The notes under the pieces: generated by a model
What the model was told of the DNA's origin: nothing
Databases searched by the model: none
What the model saw: the letters and a program-made list of their open reading frames with translations, nothing else
Position numbers and translations under genes: made by a program
Shown: one piece after another, positions 47,061-60,365 of the stretch
Position numbering within the stretch: the first letter of the stretch is position 1
Layout: every line of letters starts with the position of its first letter
Source of the DNA: Cornus controversa
Lineage: Eukaryota; Streptophyta; Magnoliopsida; Cornales; Cornaceae
Reading direction: 5' to 3'
DNA: 64,000 bases
Assembly (NCBI GenBank): GCA_026545225.1
Contig: CM048845.1
Location: forward strand, 106,467,033 to 106,531,032

Positions 47061-47789
47061 CCGCCCGTCTTTATTAGACCCTTCTTCTTTTTGAAGGAAA
47101 ATTTATATATATCAATATCTATGCTACTATTGTACAAGTTGTTTCAAATAATTCTTATACTAATTAATTTAATTCTAATTTAGAAACCACGGATACTCAG
47201 AAAATGTCTCATAGCCGTATTGGACAAATATTCGATACGGATACGTGTCCGATACTTTCGAAAAATTCCAACTTTTTTTTTAATATTTTTTTTGAATATT
47301 GGATATAGCTCGGATACATGGGAATACAGCTGGAATATGCCAAGAAATGTTTAAGATACGACCATGATACGTTTTTGGCAAATTTGTAATTTTTTGTTTT
47401 AAAAGGTGGGTCAAATTGTAATATTAAAAAATTTATAGATTAAAAGATTAGGGTAAGATTGTAATAAAAAAATATTTTAAAAGTTTCAAACAATAAATTA
47501 ATAGTCTAAATGGATGGATGTTTATATTATAAATTAAAAAATAAGTAGCAATGCTTATTGCCTAAATGATAGAATGAATGAACTTATATTTTGCATAAAA
47601 TCTTTAAATACATTTATTGTATTTTTGAAGAATAATAGTTAATTTTTTATGTATAATATTATATATATATATGTGTGTGTGTGTATTTTTTTTATGTTTC
47701 GTATCTTATTTTTGTTTGTATCCTATTTTTTTTTAGATTTGCCGTATCGTATCGTACACATGTCCTCTATTCGTGTACATGCTTCCTAG

Positions 47790-49330
47790 ATTGTAATACA
47801 TTACTCTTAAAAAATTTAAAAGTAATGCATACAAACCAAACTAATTATCTATAATATTAGGGATTTTGAAGTTTTTTTTTCTCTCCCATATTTTATCTCT
47901 TTTCCTGATTTTTAAGGGTTTTGTTGTAAGTTGTTTGAGAAAAAGAAGTTTATAGAAGTAAAACGAATAATGTTTCCACCATTGGCTTCTACTAATAGAC
48001 TCTCTAGTTATACCACAATTCTTCTACTAATAAACTCGTAAAGAGTTTCAAATTATTTAATTTAATTGTAATACATTATTTCTAAAGAATTTTAAAGCAA
48101 TGCAGACAAACCAAACTAATTATCTATAATATTAGGGATCTCAAAGTTTTTTTTTTTTTTTTTTGTTAGTTGCTACTTTGTTATTTGATTTTTGATTTCT
48201 CTCATATTTTATCTCTTTTAGTGATCTTTAAGGATTTTGTTGTAGGTTGTTTGAGAAAAAGAAGTTTATAGAAGTAAAACGAAGAAAGTTTTCACCATTG
48301 ACTCCTACTAATAAACTCTTTAGTTATACCATAATTCTTTTATTAATAAACTCCTACAAAGTTTCAAATCATTTAATTTAATTGTAATACATTACTCCCT
48401 AAATAATTTTAGGGCAATTCATACAAACCAAACTAATTATCTACAATATTAGGGATCTTGAAGTTTTTTTTTGTTAATTGCAACCCTAATCTGGTTTTTG
48501 ATTTCTCCCCTATTTTATCTCTTTTACTGATCTTTAAGGGTTTTGTTTCAAATCATTTAATTATACTACAATTCTTCTAAAAAATAGACTTCTACAACTT
48601 AAACTCTATCACCTACCAATAGACTCGTTACTTATACCACAATTCTACTACTAATAAACTTCTATAGAGTTTCAAATCATTTAATTTAATTTAATTGTAA
48701 TACATTACCCCTAAAGAATTTCAGAACAATACATACAAATCAAACTAATTATCTATAATATTAGGGATCTTGAAGTTTTTTTTTTTTGTTAGTTGCAACT
48801 CTTTTATCTGGTTTTCGATTTCTCCCATATTTTATACAAACCAAACTAATTGTCTATAATATTAGGGATCTCAAAGTTTTTTTTTTTTTTTAGTTGCAAC
48901 TCTTTTATCCGGTTTTAGATTTCTCCCATATTTTATATCTTTCACTGATCTTTAAGAATATTGTTATAGGTTGTTTGAGAAAAAGAAGTTTATAAAAGTA
49001 AAACGAAGAAAGTTTTCACCATTGGCTCCTACTAATAGACTCTTTAATTATACCAAAATTATTCTACTAATGAACTCCTCCAAAGTTTCAAATCATTTAA
49101 TTTAATTACAATACATTACTCCTAAAGAATTTCAAAGCAATTTATACAAACCAAACTAATTATCTATAATATTAGGGATCTCGAATTTTTTTTTTGTTAG
49201 TTGCAACTCTGTTATCAATTTTCAATTTCTCTCATATTTTATCTCTTTTACTGATCTTTAAGGATTTTGTTGTAGGTTGTTTGAAAAAAAGAAGTTTATA
49301 GGAGTAAAACGAAGAAAGTTTCCACTATTG
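47790..49330. repeat. Tandem array of about 310-bp AT-rich units
   Basis: The anchor ACCAAACTAATTATCTATAA (with small variants) occurs near 47834, 48108, 48426, 48738, 48839 and 49149, spacings about 274, 318, 312, 101 and 310. Each unit also holds GGTTGTTTGAGAAAAAGAAG, TAAAACGAA, CTACTAATA.ACTC and TTTCAAATCATTTAATT. One unit is cut to about 101 bp. The array lies upstream of the FOLD leader. Confidence 0.9.
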
Positions 49331-49339
49331 GGGTTGTGT

Positions 49340-50790
49340 TGGGGTGACCATTGGTGATGATAAAGCGTAGATTCATCTTTTGTTTTTCTTAAATAATTTA
49401 TAATGTGTTATTATTTTACGGTGGTTATTAATATGTTTATGTAGTCAATTATAAGCTTTAGATCTCAATATTATGGATAATAATAATGATTATGTTAATC
49501 TATTATATTGGTTTACTTATTTTTTTTTGGATTGATATTAAATATTATTTGAGTTTCAATAATAATAATAATAATATAATTTGGGACACGAATGAATACA
49601 GGGTATGTGAAAAAAAAACAAAAAAAAAGCCTTTTCTATAATTATGTGAAAGCATGAAACAGAAATTTTGCAAAACTTTAGAATCCAAAGGTATAATGTT
49701 ACTAAAGGTATATGGTTCAATTTATGAATAGGAAGCTCTTGTCCCTAAATATGATTGTGTAAGACTTTATAACATGTTATTGTAACTAATAGATACAATT
49801 TTTTGCCATATGACTTCAAAATATGCAAATCAAATTAATTTATGACTTGTATAGCTTAATTATGTCGAAGCCAATCATGATTACAAGGATAAATGTTATT
49901 TCTATAGCTCTAGATAAAACAATATAAAATTAAATTTAACAAGAAATCAATATTAGTAAAAAATATTAATACTTTTTTACCTAGATGATAATGGTGTTAA
50001 AAAACGATTAATGAACTACTATGAGAAAAAAAAAATTATCACCAGATGATTTGATTAAATAAATACGAAAAGCAACGCTACATATATCACATACCTTACT
50101 AATCTATACCAGCCACTAATGAAATATGATCGTATTAAAATAATGAAAAACTTTTTATTTCGTCCTAACTAAATAATCAAGATTATTTTTTTCTGCTATG
50201 GTTAAGATTGTGTCATTTATATATATTTATATATTTGTTTGAAATATTAAGATTTTTGTATGTACAAATTTTTTAGACAGACATAACTAAGTTTAAAAGT
50301 AGAGGAAGAAAAATCACAAAAACAGAATTAATCTTAGTGACATCTTTAGCAACTATTGGTATGATCCTTTTTCATTCTCCATGATCGAGTTATTATTTTC
50401 TTCTTTGATCTCTAATTTAGAAAAAAATATTGATTTCAACTAATTTAAAATTATAATTTGCATAATTATATTAGATGAAATATTTGGTTTGTAATTTATC
50501 TAATTTTTTTTATCATCTTTTCAATTTTTTTCTTTTTAAATGGAAATAAGTGATCAAGTTAATGCAATTTTACTATTGTACTAAATTTTTAGACTACAAG
50601 AATAAGATAAACATTACATGTTTGAAGGCATTTGATTTCATGTAATGCAAATTTATTATAAATTTCAATGTTAGAACTATAGATCATATATATGTCCAAA
50701 GTAGATTACATGCTTATATCACCTTTTGAGACCGCACATATTTTCAAACTCTTTTACGACGTTTTGGACCATTACATTTATGCTTATTAT
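49340..50790. other. AT-rich intergenic stretch
   Basis: No gene, paired repeat or element recognised. There is an AAT-type trinucleotide run near 49559-49575. Confidence 0.45.
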
Positions 50791-50794
50791 TTTT

Positions 50795-51587
50795 GGAAAA
50801 ATTAAATTTTAGTGACCAAACTTAAAAATAATTGCTTTATAGTGATCACAAAGTACAAAAAAGATGAAGAGTGACCAAATTTGAAACTTAAATGCTAATA
50901 AGTAAATAATTTTGTCATATCATTATTTACATAAAAAAATAACTTCTCTCATTCACGCCTTCTCTGCTCTTCTATCTTCTCAAACCCTAGAATGTTGAAT
51001 TACGGGCATGGATGTGTCATTACAATATTATAAAAAAAAGGTAAATTGTATAGAAGTTAAAAGTCTCACAAAAAAAAATATATAAAAAAGTTAAAAGAAA
51101 TAACAAAGAGGGAGATAGAGCAACCTAAACAAACAGGATAAAGAAACCAAAAAGTAAGACACCAAAGCCAAAAGGCAAGAACAGTCAATCAAAGATGGAT
51201 CTAGGGAGGTTCCAAGCTCGCAGCAAGCATAAATAGGATTGGGATCTCTGGACACTATTAAAGAATTTGAGTTTGCATCGCAACAAGTCATAATTTTGGT
51301 CATCATAGGTATTGGAAAACAATCTATTATTTCTCTCACGCCATTGTGTAAATCTCTTCATGACATTGGAATTTGTTTTCAATTTTTTTTCCCTGAAATT
51401 TTTTTTGTTCAAACAAATAGGTTGTTTACAGGTGATTTATTACAAGGATATTTAGGTAATAAATCATCAAATGGTCACTTATTAGTATTTAAGTTTCAAA
51501 TTTGATCACTATTCATCTTTTTTTTTTACTTTATGGTCACTTTAAAACAATTTTGTTTAGGTTTGGTCACTAAAATCTAATTTTTCC
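50795..51587. mobile_element. Mutator-type MITE with about 140-bp TIRs (793 bp)
   Basis: The left arm from 50795 (GGAAAAATTAAATTTTAGTG) is the inverted partner of the right arm ending at 51587, with similarity over about 140 bp. The flanking 9-bp duplication is ATTATTTTT (50786-50794) and ATTACTTTT (51588-51596), one mismatch. The interior (50950-51430) is less AT-rich and holds overlapping ORFs up to 88 codons on both strands; it might be captured host sequence. Confidence 0.85.
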
Positions 51588-51987
51588 ATTACTTTTTGAT
51601 ATTGAATGTTGAGATGAGCTAAAGTTTATGTGTGTATATACACACACAAACACACACATATAACTTAAGATTTATTTATTCATGAATGTTGTGTCCATAG
51701 CTATCAAAAGAAGTGTAATAATTTGAAGAATTCAGAAATTCAAAGAGGATTAAGAATTAATAAAATAGATATTAAGAATTTTCAAAAGTAAAACAACAAA
51801 TAATTATAAATTTGCTTAAATAATATTAGAGTCGGTAAAATATTAGTTTTATTTTCTTATTATTGGTATGATAGCTTAATAAAATTATATAAATTCACTT
51901 TTAACTTCGTGCATAGCATGTGACATTTTACTAGTATATATATATATATATATATTCCAAACAAGATTAACTCCCAACTTATATTGA

Positions 51988-52405
51988 TGAGTCAGTTACT
52001 TTGACCTCTCATAAAGGTTTGCCTAATTACCTTCAGACTAAAGTTTTTAAAATATGATGGTCAATCTCGCCAGATGTTTGGTTGACTTTACTCTGAATAC
52101 CTTGCCGTTAATTGACATTCAACTTTGTTAAAATCAATAAACATAAAAAAATAAAAATGTCAAAACTATCCTCGATGGTGTGGAATTGATAGAGAAAATA
52201 CATACATATAAAACATGTTAATTTCAGTCAAATGATTAACAATTGAGGTTATTTTTGCACAAAAGTATTATAACTTAAGCGTACTTTTGTAATGTAATTT
52301 TGTTTAATGGATTATTAGTCTGACAGGGGTGTTAGAGTATTTTTTACAAAAATTTTAATTTGAGAGTAATTAAATCAAATATCAGGGTAAGTTACAATAA
52401 TTTAC
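51988..52405 (-). mobile_element. MITE family member A (inverted copy)
   Basis: Read on the minus strand, this matches most of the elements at 53949 and 55391: AATCATTTGACTGAAATTAA, ACATGTTTTATAT, GATAGTTTTGACAT and AAAGTCAACCAAA occur in the same order. The ends are the least conserved part, so boundaries are approximate. Confidence 0.75.
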
Positions 52406-53896
52406 ACTATATTAATCTATCACATATGCTAATATATTACATTAGTAAAGATAAAAAATAATAATATTATCTTAGTTTTTAAAAATTTAACTCTTATAGT
52501 AATTAAGTATGACTAATAACTAATAACTATATTTTATTTATAAATATTCAATACATATTTGCTTATATCTATCTATCAATACTATACTACTGTGTAAATG
52601 TCAATAGGTTTTTATTTTTTATAAAGATTTTTTTAGTAAATAATTGAAAACATATTTGCTTTTCTAATATCTATTGGCCTATTAATAAATGAAGAAAAAC
52701 TTTTCAAATTACTAACTATATCAATATATTTCTATTTAATAACTAGTTTATTACAATTACTATTATGAAACAAATTGATAAAATAATATTTTAATAAAAT
52801 TAAAAAATTATTACAATTCAATGAAAGACTTTTCATGTCACGAAGTCGCTCTTATCCAAAGTCAAAACTAATTGATAAGTTTACTGCACTAACATCCTTC
52901 TATTCACTGATGGAAAATGTTACTTTCGAATTGAGTTTTTTTCAAATGATTTTTTTGTGAGTAGGAAATAATATTCACAATAATTTGTTTGAAAACAACC
53001 GAATTCAAAATCTGAATCATTACTTTTCAGTAATTAGTTTATTACGACTATACTAGATTGATTCAACTCTCTTAAGCTTATTAAAAAATTGTAACTCTAC
53101 ACTCAAACACACGGAGTGTTTTCAACACATTTAGTGGTGTATGTTAGTTTTATTGAGTTTGTTATAAATGATCATAAATGTTGGTGTGTAAAATAATTTT
53201 TTTCAGATTGCAAATTAATCTTATTATAAGCTTGGATGGTCATATATGTTCTAAACTTGGTCCAACGACAACGAAATCAAATTTCGGCCTGATAAGAGGT
53301 CCAACCCAATAGGCCATTTGTATGCCCAACCGTGTGGGCCCAAACCAGTTAGCAAGTTCACCTGCAACGCTCTAGCCTTGGCCCACTGGAAAACATATTA
53401 GACAGGGCTTGTTATGGCCCAATTCAGTAAATTCTCATATGACATGCCCAAAAATCTGATCATTCATGTGTGAAGCACCGATACTTCTAAAAGTCAACGT
53501 ACGTATATATCATGTCCATGTTGTATATTGACACTTCTCGAATACTTATAGGTATATGTTCGATATTTCTTAAATTTATACACAATTTTAAAATATTCTA
53601 ACATGTACAAGATAATTAGACCACATGTTTTACACTTGCTTGATACTTCATAACACATATTTGACATATCATTTTTGCATATTAAATATAACCTTTTTTA
53701 AGTATAATATCATGGGATAATTGTTAAAAATTTTTTTCAAAAACAAATTAGTATTGAGATATCTTGATTAATTTAATCAAAATTTATCCTGCAATATATC
53801 TTTTTGTCTTAGTTTTACAAGGAAATGTTAGTAACAAACTAACAATAAATTATTATTTAATTTTACCATAGATGCTTATAAAAAAATATATCATAG

Positions 53897-53932
<36 letters not shown>

Positions 53933-53948
53933 GTCTAGATTAATATAA

Positions 53949-54390
53949 GGGTAAATTACTTTGACCTTCCTTAAAGTTCAACTTAATTATCCTCAAGTTA
54001 AAGTTTCTGCAAACTTACTCTGACATTCCTATCAAACTAAGAATCCATTAAACAAAATCACATCTAATATACAAGTACACAAGTACTCTCAAGTAATAAT
54101 ATTTTTATGTAAAAATAACCTAAATTTTTGATCCTTTGACTGAGATTAACATGTTTTATATACGTATTTTTTCTATCAATGTCGCACCAACACTACCGTC
54201 ACGGAAGATAGTTTTGATAATTTGATTTTTTTTATGCTAAATGACTTTAACAAATTTAACTGTCAATTAATGATAGGAATATTCGGAACAAAGTCAACCA
54301 AATTTCAGAAAAATTTGACCACTATATTTTAAAAATCTTAATCTAAGGTAGTTAGACAAATTGATAAGAAGTCAAAGTAATTTATGTTGC
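53949..54390 (+). mobile_element. MITE family member B
   Basis: Starts GGGTAAATTACTTTGACC and ends with the inverted GTCAAAGTAATTTAT. The interior matches members A and C. A target duplication was not clear at this copy. Confidence 0.78.
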
Positions 54391-55390
54391 CTTATATATA
54401 TATGTTGGGAAAATGATAAAAGTGCATATCGATTTTTAAAACCGACTGAGGAGTCAAACATTGATTAAAATACTGTAGGAGGAGAGAAAGTCTATTTTAT
54501 TGATTATGGTGTAAGAGTCTTTGTTAGATACTACTTATTGGAGTCGCCAAAAAATCGATTGGAACAAATTCATTAATTACCTTATCATTTAAGAATTTGC
54601 CTTATCATCCTATCAGATATATATGCGGGATCCTTGTCCACGCTTCATAGTCGTGATGTTCCCATGCATGTCGAAAAGGATTGTTGCCTTATGCTTTTAA
54701 TTAATTGCATAACAAAAGTGGAAGTTCAGATTGGTATTAAATGGCCTTTGAAAAATATCTTTAATAAAAGAAATTAAAAAAAAAGAAGTTATTTGGTGAA
54801 TATATTTTTTGAATTTTTTTTACAATTAATATAATTTTAATTTGATAAATTTATCCTTAATAATTATTCTAAATAATTAAGTTTTATAAAATAAAATAAG
54901 ACAAAATTATCTATAAAATTTGTTACTTAAAATAATTTTGACTTCATTTTAAAAGTAAATTTTAAGTAAACTTTTTAAAACTTTGACTTTCATTAGAAGT
55001 GTATTTTCCTGATTTCACCAAACACTAAAGCTCTTCCAAACAAACACAAAAGATGTAGAAAAGTTAACCTAACAAAAGTGGGTTTAACACTTTTAGTTGT
55101 GTTAAAATTGAAAGCTCACTTTCTTGAAAATAATTTTTTATTTTCTGAAAACTGAAAACAAAAAATTATACAAAAATCTATTTGGTAATTCTAAAATCTC
55201 AATTAAGAAAATGCCTATTATTAGCGCACGGTCTTTCGTAGTTCGCTAAAAACAACTTTTTTGTTTCCTCACTTCATAAAACCTATTTTTAAAAATCTGA
55301 ACAGATACATGTATTCCTATTTTCTTCCTTTCCTTTTTCTTCTCTTTTCTTTTTTTTATTCTTATTGACTAATGATAATAATTTTAAATT

Positions 55391-55816
55391 GGGTAAATTA
55401 TTTTGACCTCTCCTGAGATATGACTTAATTACCCTCAAATTAAAGTTTTTGTAAATTATTGACACGCCTATATACTAAATATCCCTTAAACAAAATCACA
55501 TCTAATATACAATTACAAAGTATCCTTAAGTTATAATGTTTTTGTGTAAAAATAATTTCAATTTCTAATCATTTGACTGAAATTAAACATATTTTATATA
55601 CATATTTTCTCCGTCAATGCCTCATGAGCACTATTGACATTAAGGGTAGTTTTGGTATTTTGATTTTTTTATGTTAATTGATTAAATGACTATCAATTAG
55701 AGGCAAGAGTATTCGAACTAAAGTCAACCAAATTTTAGAAAAGATTGACCATAATATTTTAAAATTTTAAAAAAATAATCACATAAAATCTCAAAAAAGA
55801 TCACAGAAATTTACCC
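55391..55816 (+). mobile_element. MITE family member C with perfect 9-bp target duplication
   Basis: The 426-bp element starts GGGTAAATTATTTTGACC and ends AATTTACCC. It is bounded by a perfect 9-bp duplication TTTTAAATT (55382-55390 and 55817-55825), pointing to the Mutator superfamily. Colinear with members A and B; no coding capacity. Confidence 0.88.
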
Positions 55817-56492
55817 TTTTAAATTTCAATTTACCTCAGGCGAAGACGTGATTTTCCATTTAACCTCTTCGCAATGACACAAAGTGATACTAATTAGGTA
55901 AAGACTCGGACTAACAAGGAATATGACTACCAAAAAAATAAAAAATAAAAACTAATAGGATCGAAAGGTCCATCAATAAGATGATTGGAGACAAGTTTCA
56001 TTGTCATTTGGGAAAATAGCAAATAGAGATCACAATCTTGTCTATGAAAAAACACCTTAATTATTTTTAAAAATAGACCTTTCATATAATAATAAAAAAG
56101 AATTAATAAAATTATTATGATGTTGCTCTCACGTAAGCCCACGTCATTAAAAATGTTCTACTGAATGTTACTTCAAAAATTAGTGAAACTAAAGCCTTGG
56201 TTAATATTTTATTGGTAAAATATACTTTGACCTCTTGTATTTTTTCTTTATTACAATCAGACTCCTTCATGTTTCCAGTGTGATCCCTTGCTTTTACTAA
56301 CGTAACAGATTCCTTTCATGTAACGGTTAAAGACGGTCGGTCTTTCTGACGTCATGAAAAAAGTTATTTAAAACGTCTAATTTGCCCTTAAAAGAATCGA
56401 AAAGACTATAATGTCGGCTTACCTAATTCGTTAACTCAATTAGAGCATCTCCCGCAACATTTCTATATTTGTATTTTCAAATTTAAATTTTG

Positions 56493-56651
56493 AGGTAATG
56501 TTATTCAGGTAGAATTCTTAGGCAGAATTTATAGGTAGAAAATTTTACACTCATTGGATGTATGTGGTAGGCTCCACTACATACACTCACTACATGCATC
56601 TAATGGATATAAGACTTTCTGCCTAAGAATTCTGCTTGAGTAACATTATTC
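56493..56651. mobile_element. Palindromic MITE (copy 2) with perfect 9-bp target duplication
   Basis: The 159-bp fold-back sequence has arms GGTAATGTTATTCAGG and GAGTAACATTATTC. It is related to the element at 7784-7959. It is flanked by perfect 9-bp repeats TAAATTTTG (56484-56492 and 56652-56660). Confidence 0.88.
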
Positions 56652-57299
56652 TAAATTTTGTGCACGCACGTCATTATTTTAGCTAACCACATCTATCATA
56701 TCAGATTTTCATACTTTTGTTCCACCGCAACTTCTTTAGATTTGGCTATTCAAAAATAATAATATTTTAATAAATTTTATTTTTAAAAAATTAAGTCGAA
56801 ACATGGTTTAAGTGCTATTCAAATTGAAGCTCTCAAAATTTTATATTTAACAAAAATAATTTTATTAAAGAATTTAATTTATAGTAAAAGTTATACAAGT
56901 TTAAGTGAAAAAAATACAATAAATATATAAGTATATATATATATACATATGTGTGTGTGTATGCACGGATATAGAGAGAAAATTGTGAAAAAAAATTGTT
57001 TTTAAATGAGGGCTGATGAGACACTTGCATTGCCGGATTTGATCCCATAGAATGAGCAAGTGGTTGGATTATAAATTTTTACTCCACATGCAAGAAAAGA
57101 TGTACCATGTGTTTGGATGAACGAAAAATATCCTAAAAACATTTGGAAAACTCTAAGGAGATATGGACAGTTAAACACATTGAGCCACAGATGCTTCTGA
57201 TGGGAGTGGTTGGGTTAAGGAAGGAGCTAGATTAAATGGGCGGACAGTCATGGCCCTGTTATAGACTGATTGGAAAAGGTTAGGCACCTCACATGCAAG

Positions 57300-57757
57300 C
57301 AAATACATAGATATTTATATATATATATATGCACACACACAAACACATAAGTTAATATATATACACACAAACACATAAATTAATATTGATGAAGAAACGA
57401 TAATCTGAATTGATAGGAAAAGGACGAAGAAAGTCGTACCAAGAGATGGAGTTTCTATACAACACAACAAATGCTGTCAAATTAAACTTAAACACCAACA
57501 GTGAAAAGTGGATGCAGCTAAAAAGCATCATGTCAAAACTCAACTCAATTCAGATGCTGAGACGCGACAGGACTAACTCATGCATGCATATATATTATAT
57601 GCATGTCTTTCATTCCACTAATTTCCTACTATATATATCTTAAAAAGATACTATCATACTCCTATTATTGATCTTGTACTTGTGGAAATGAGAAGAGGTT
57701 TCTGAAACTTTTCTATCACAAATCGAATCTTTGAAAAACTTTTATTCAGTTTATATG

Positions 57758-57823
<66 letters not shown>

Positions 57824-57850
57824 CCACACACCCCACACACACACATTGTT
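57300..57850. repeat. CA/TA microsatellite cluster
   Basis: (TA)n and (CA)n runs occur at 57314-57380. A compound (CA)n-(TA)n-(CA)n run covers about 57758-57845. Overlapping ORFs on both strands here are products of the repeat. Confidence 0.95.
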
Positions 57851-57967
57851 TCTTTGGACAATTTTGTTGAAAAGGAGGATCAAATGGGACCTCAAGTTGA
57901 AATAACTTCCAAAATTCCTTGTCTGATCTTTACTAATGATTATAAAATCCAAGAGAAAAGGCATTAA

Positions 57968-59583
57968 TTCACATGAGTTTAAAAACCAGGTATTATCCTT
58001 GATAAATTTGTTATTCTTATTCTAAAATATCGTTCCAAGTATATTTATATCTTTGATTTTATATTGAAAAAATATTTAAAGGGGCTAAATAGAACTGATT
58101 TATATATGTAGCAGTACGTTTACAATCATTCAATACATTTATGTGAATCTCATGAATATATCATCCAATTAACTACAAATATATATTGAGAAAGAATAAT
58201 AATTTTGGGACCGAAGGGCTTAGCCGAACACCTTTGATTTTGTGGTGCATGTGCTTGGCTAGCTAGCCTCCTCTTGACTCTAAAATTACTGTTGGTCTTA
58301 TTAATTTAGTCAGTTTGAAAATTCGATATATTAAATTAATTTTTGTTTACAAGGGGAGGGGAAGTAATTTTGCATCTTGCAATGCGTGCTAAATGTTTAA
58401 TCACATTGCTCAAGATTGGAAAGGAGTGAAGAGAGGTCGAGCAATAGGCCTATAGGTAGAGGTAAAGTAATAAGAAGTAACTTAGCAAAACCAAGTACAC
58501 GAAGCTAGCTTTTTTTTGTCATCCAAGTGTTGGACTCGATCTTCAACAAATGACTAGTAAAATAAAGTTACTACTACTTTTTATTTATTTTTATTTTTGT
58601 GTAAGTTGATTTGAATGAAATGGGTCACCTAGGGTGGTGTGCCATCTCACGTGTTGAAGCTAGCCGTGAAATAAAAGAAAGAAAAGTCTTGTCTTGTGAC
58701 TCTCAAGTCTGACAGGACCAGACTATAGCAAAACCAAAACCAAAAACAAGGTGTGAAAGACCTTCAACTTTTTCATGCTACTCCGAAAAAGCCTAGCTAC
58801 AACCTTGAAAAATGTGGCTTTTTACAGAAATTTATATCTCTCCTGCCCTCTTTTAAACTACCATACAGGGATATATACATACATATACATATATATATAT
58901 ACACACAGAGTAGTAGTAGTACGGAGTAGTTTTTATTTACTTTGCATGTGTATCATGATGTAAAAAGAAGGAATCAAGATCTGAATAGGAAGTGTGAAAG
59001 AGTCAAACAGGGCCAAAGGAAGCAAAGAGACAAATAAAGAAATCAGAACAATAAAGTGGAGATGATGATGCCGTTGAAAGCAAAATGTCAAACACTAAAA
59101 TGTATTCTTTTTGGGAACTGAAAAGATCTGACAAGTGCTCCTCGACCACCACAATCCCTCTCCTCCCACTGTTAACTCTGTTGTCCTGTCCTTTCTCTGT
59201 CTTCCTGCCCTCAAAATTGCTTTGCTATACATACCATATTCTATTCTAATACAGAAAGAGCTAACCACCATTCCGTCATGCAATGCGTTTTTCCGATTTA
59301 CACTCGTGAACCCATCGGATTTTCATCTGAATTTCATCTAAATTTCAGTAAATAATTCGAATATGAAATAAACTTTCAATTTCATATATTCCATTCGATT
59401 CCATCCGATTGTAATATAAAATAAAATAATATATAATTTATTATAAATATTATCTAATGTTATAAGATATAATATTTATATACTATTAATTTTTTTATTC
59501 TTCTCTTTATTTTGTCTTTCTTTATAATTTTTTCTTTAATAAAAAGTTAATTACTTATTTTTCTACTATTTTTTAATAAAAAT
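57968..59583. other. Intergenic stretch, no gene recognised
   Basis: AT-rich with a short (TA)n run near 58888-58899. No motif-bearing ORF or repeat pair was seen. Confidence 0.45.
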
Positions 59584-60365
59584 GAATGAAATTGGCTAAG
59601 AAATGGCTAGATGAATGCCAGAAAAAGTCTTGGCATGACTAGCCGAACATTAGAAACAAATAAAATTAGCTAAGGCATAGCTAGCCGAAAGCTAGAAAGA
59701 AATAAAAAAGCATTGACATGACTAGCCGAGTATCAGAAATGAATGAAATTGGCTAAAGCATAACTAGTCGAACGCCAGAAAAAGCCTTGGCATGACTAGG
59801 CAAACATCATAAACAAATGAAATTGGCTAAGACATGACTAGCTAAATGCCAAAAAAGAAAAAAAAAAACCTCGGCATAACTAGCCGAGCATTAGAAATGA
59901 ATAAAATTGACTAAGGCATGACTAGTGGAACGCCAGAAAAAGCCTTGGCATGACCAGCCAAACATTAAAAACAAATGAAATTGACTAAGGCATGGTTAGC
60001 CGAACGCCAAAAAAGAGCCTCGACATAACTAGCCGAACATTAGAGACGAATGAAATTGGCTAAGGTATGGCTAGTTGAATGCCATAAAGAAATAAAAAAG
60101 TCTCGGCATAACTAACCGAGTATCAGAAATGAATAAAATTGGCTAAGGCATGACTAGTCGAACGCTTAAAAAAGTCTTGGCATGACCAATCGAGCATTAG
60201 AAACAAATAAAATTGGCTAAGACATGGCCATCCAAACGCTAAAAAAGAATAAAAAAGCCCTGAAGCGACCAGCCAAGCGCTAGAAACACATGAAAATTGG
60301 TATTAACAAGCAAAAATTAGCTTTTGACATGATTAATCAAGCATTAGAGATGAATAAAGTTGGCT
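59584..60365. repeat. Minisatellite with alternating 74/83-bp units
   Basis: About ten diverged units start with GAATGAAATTGGCTAAG-like sequence near 59590, 59663, 59746, 59820, 59904, 59978, 60053, 60136, 60210 and 60293. Spacings are mostly 73-75 or 83-84 in near-alternation, because every second unit has an extra A-rich AAAGAAATAAAA insert. Each unit holds two TGACTAGCCGA-like motifs. Stops occur in every frame. Confidence 0.93.

Noticed and set aside
57654..57967. Overlapping ORFs on both strands rich in Cys/Val or His/Thr/Tyr
   Set aside because: They are translations of the compound (CA)n/(TA)n microsatellite, not genes.
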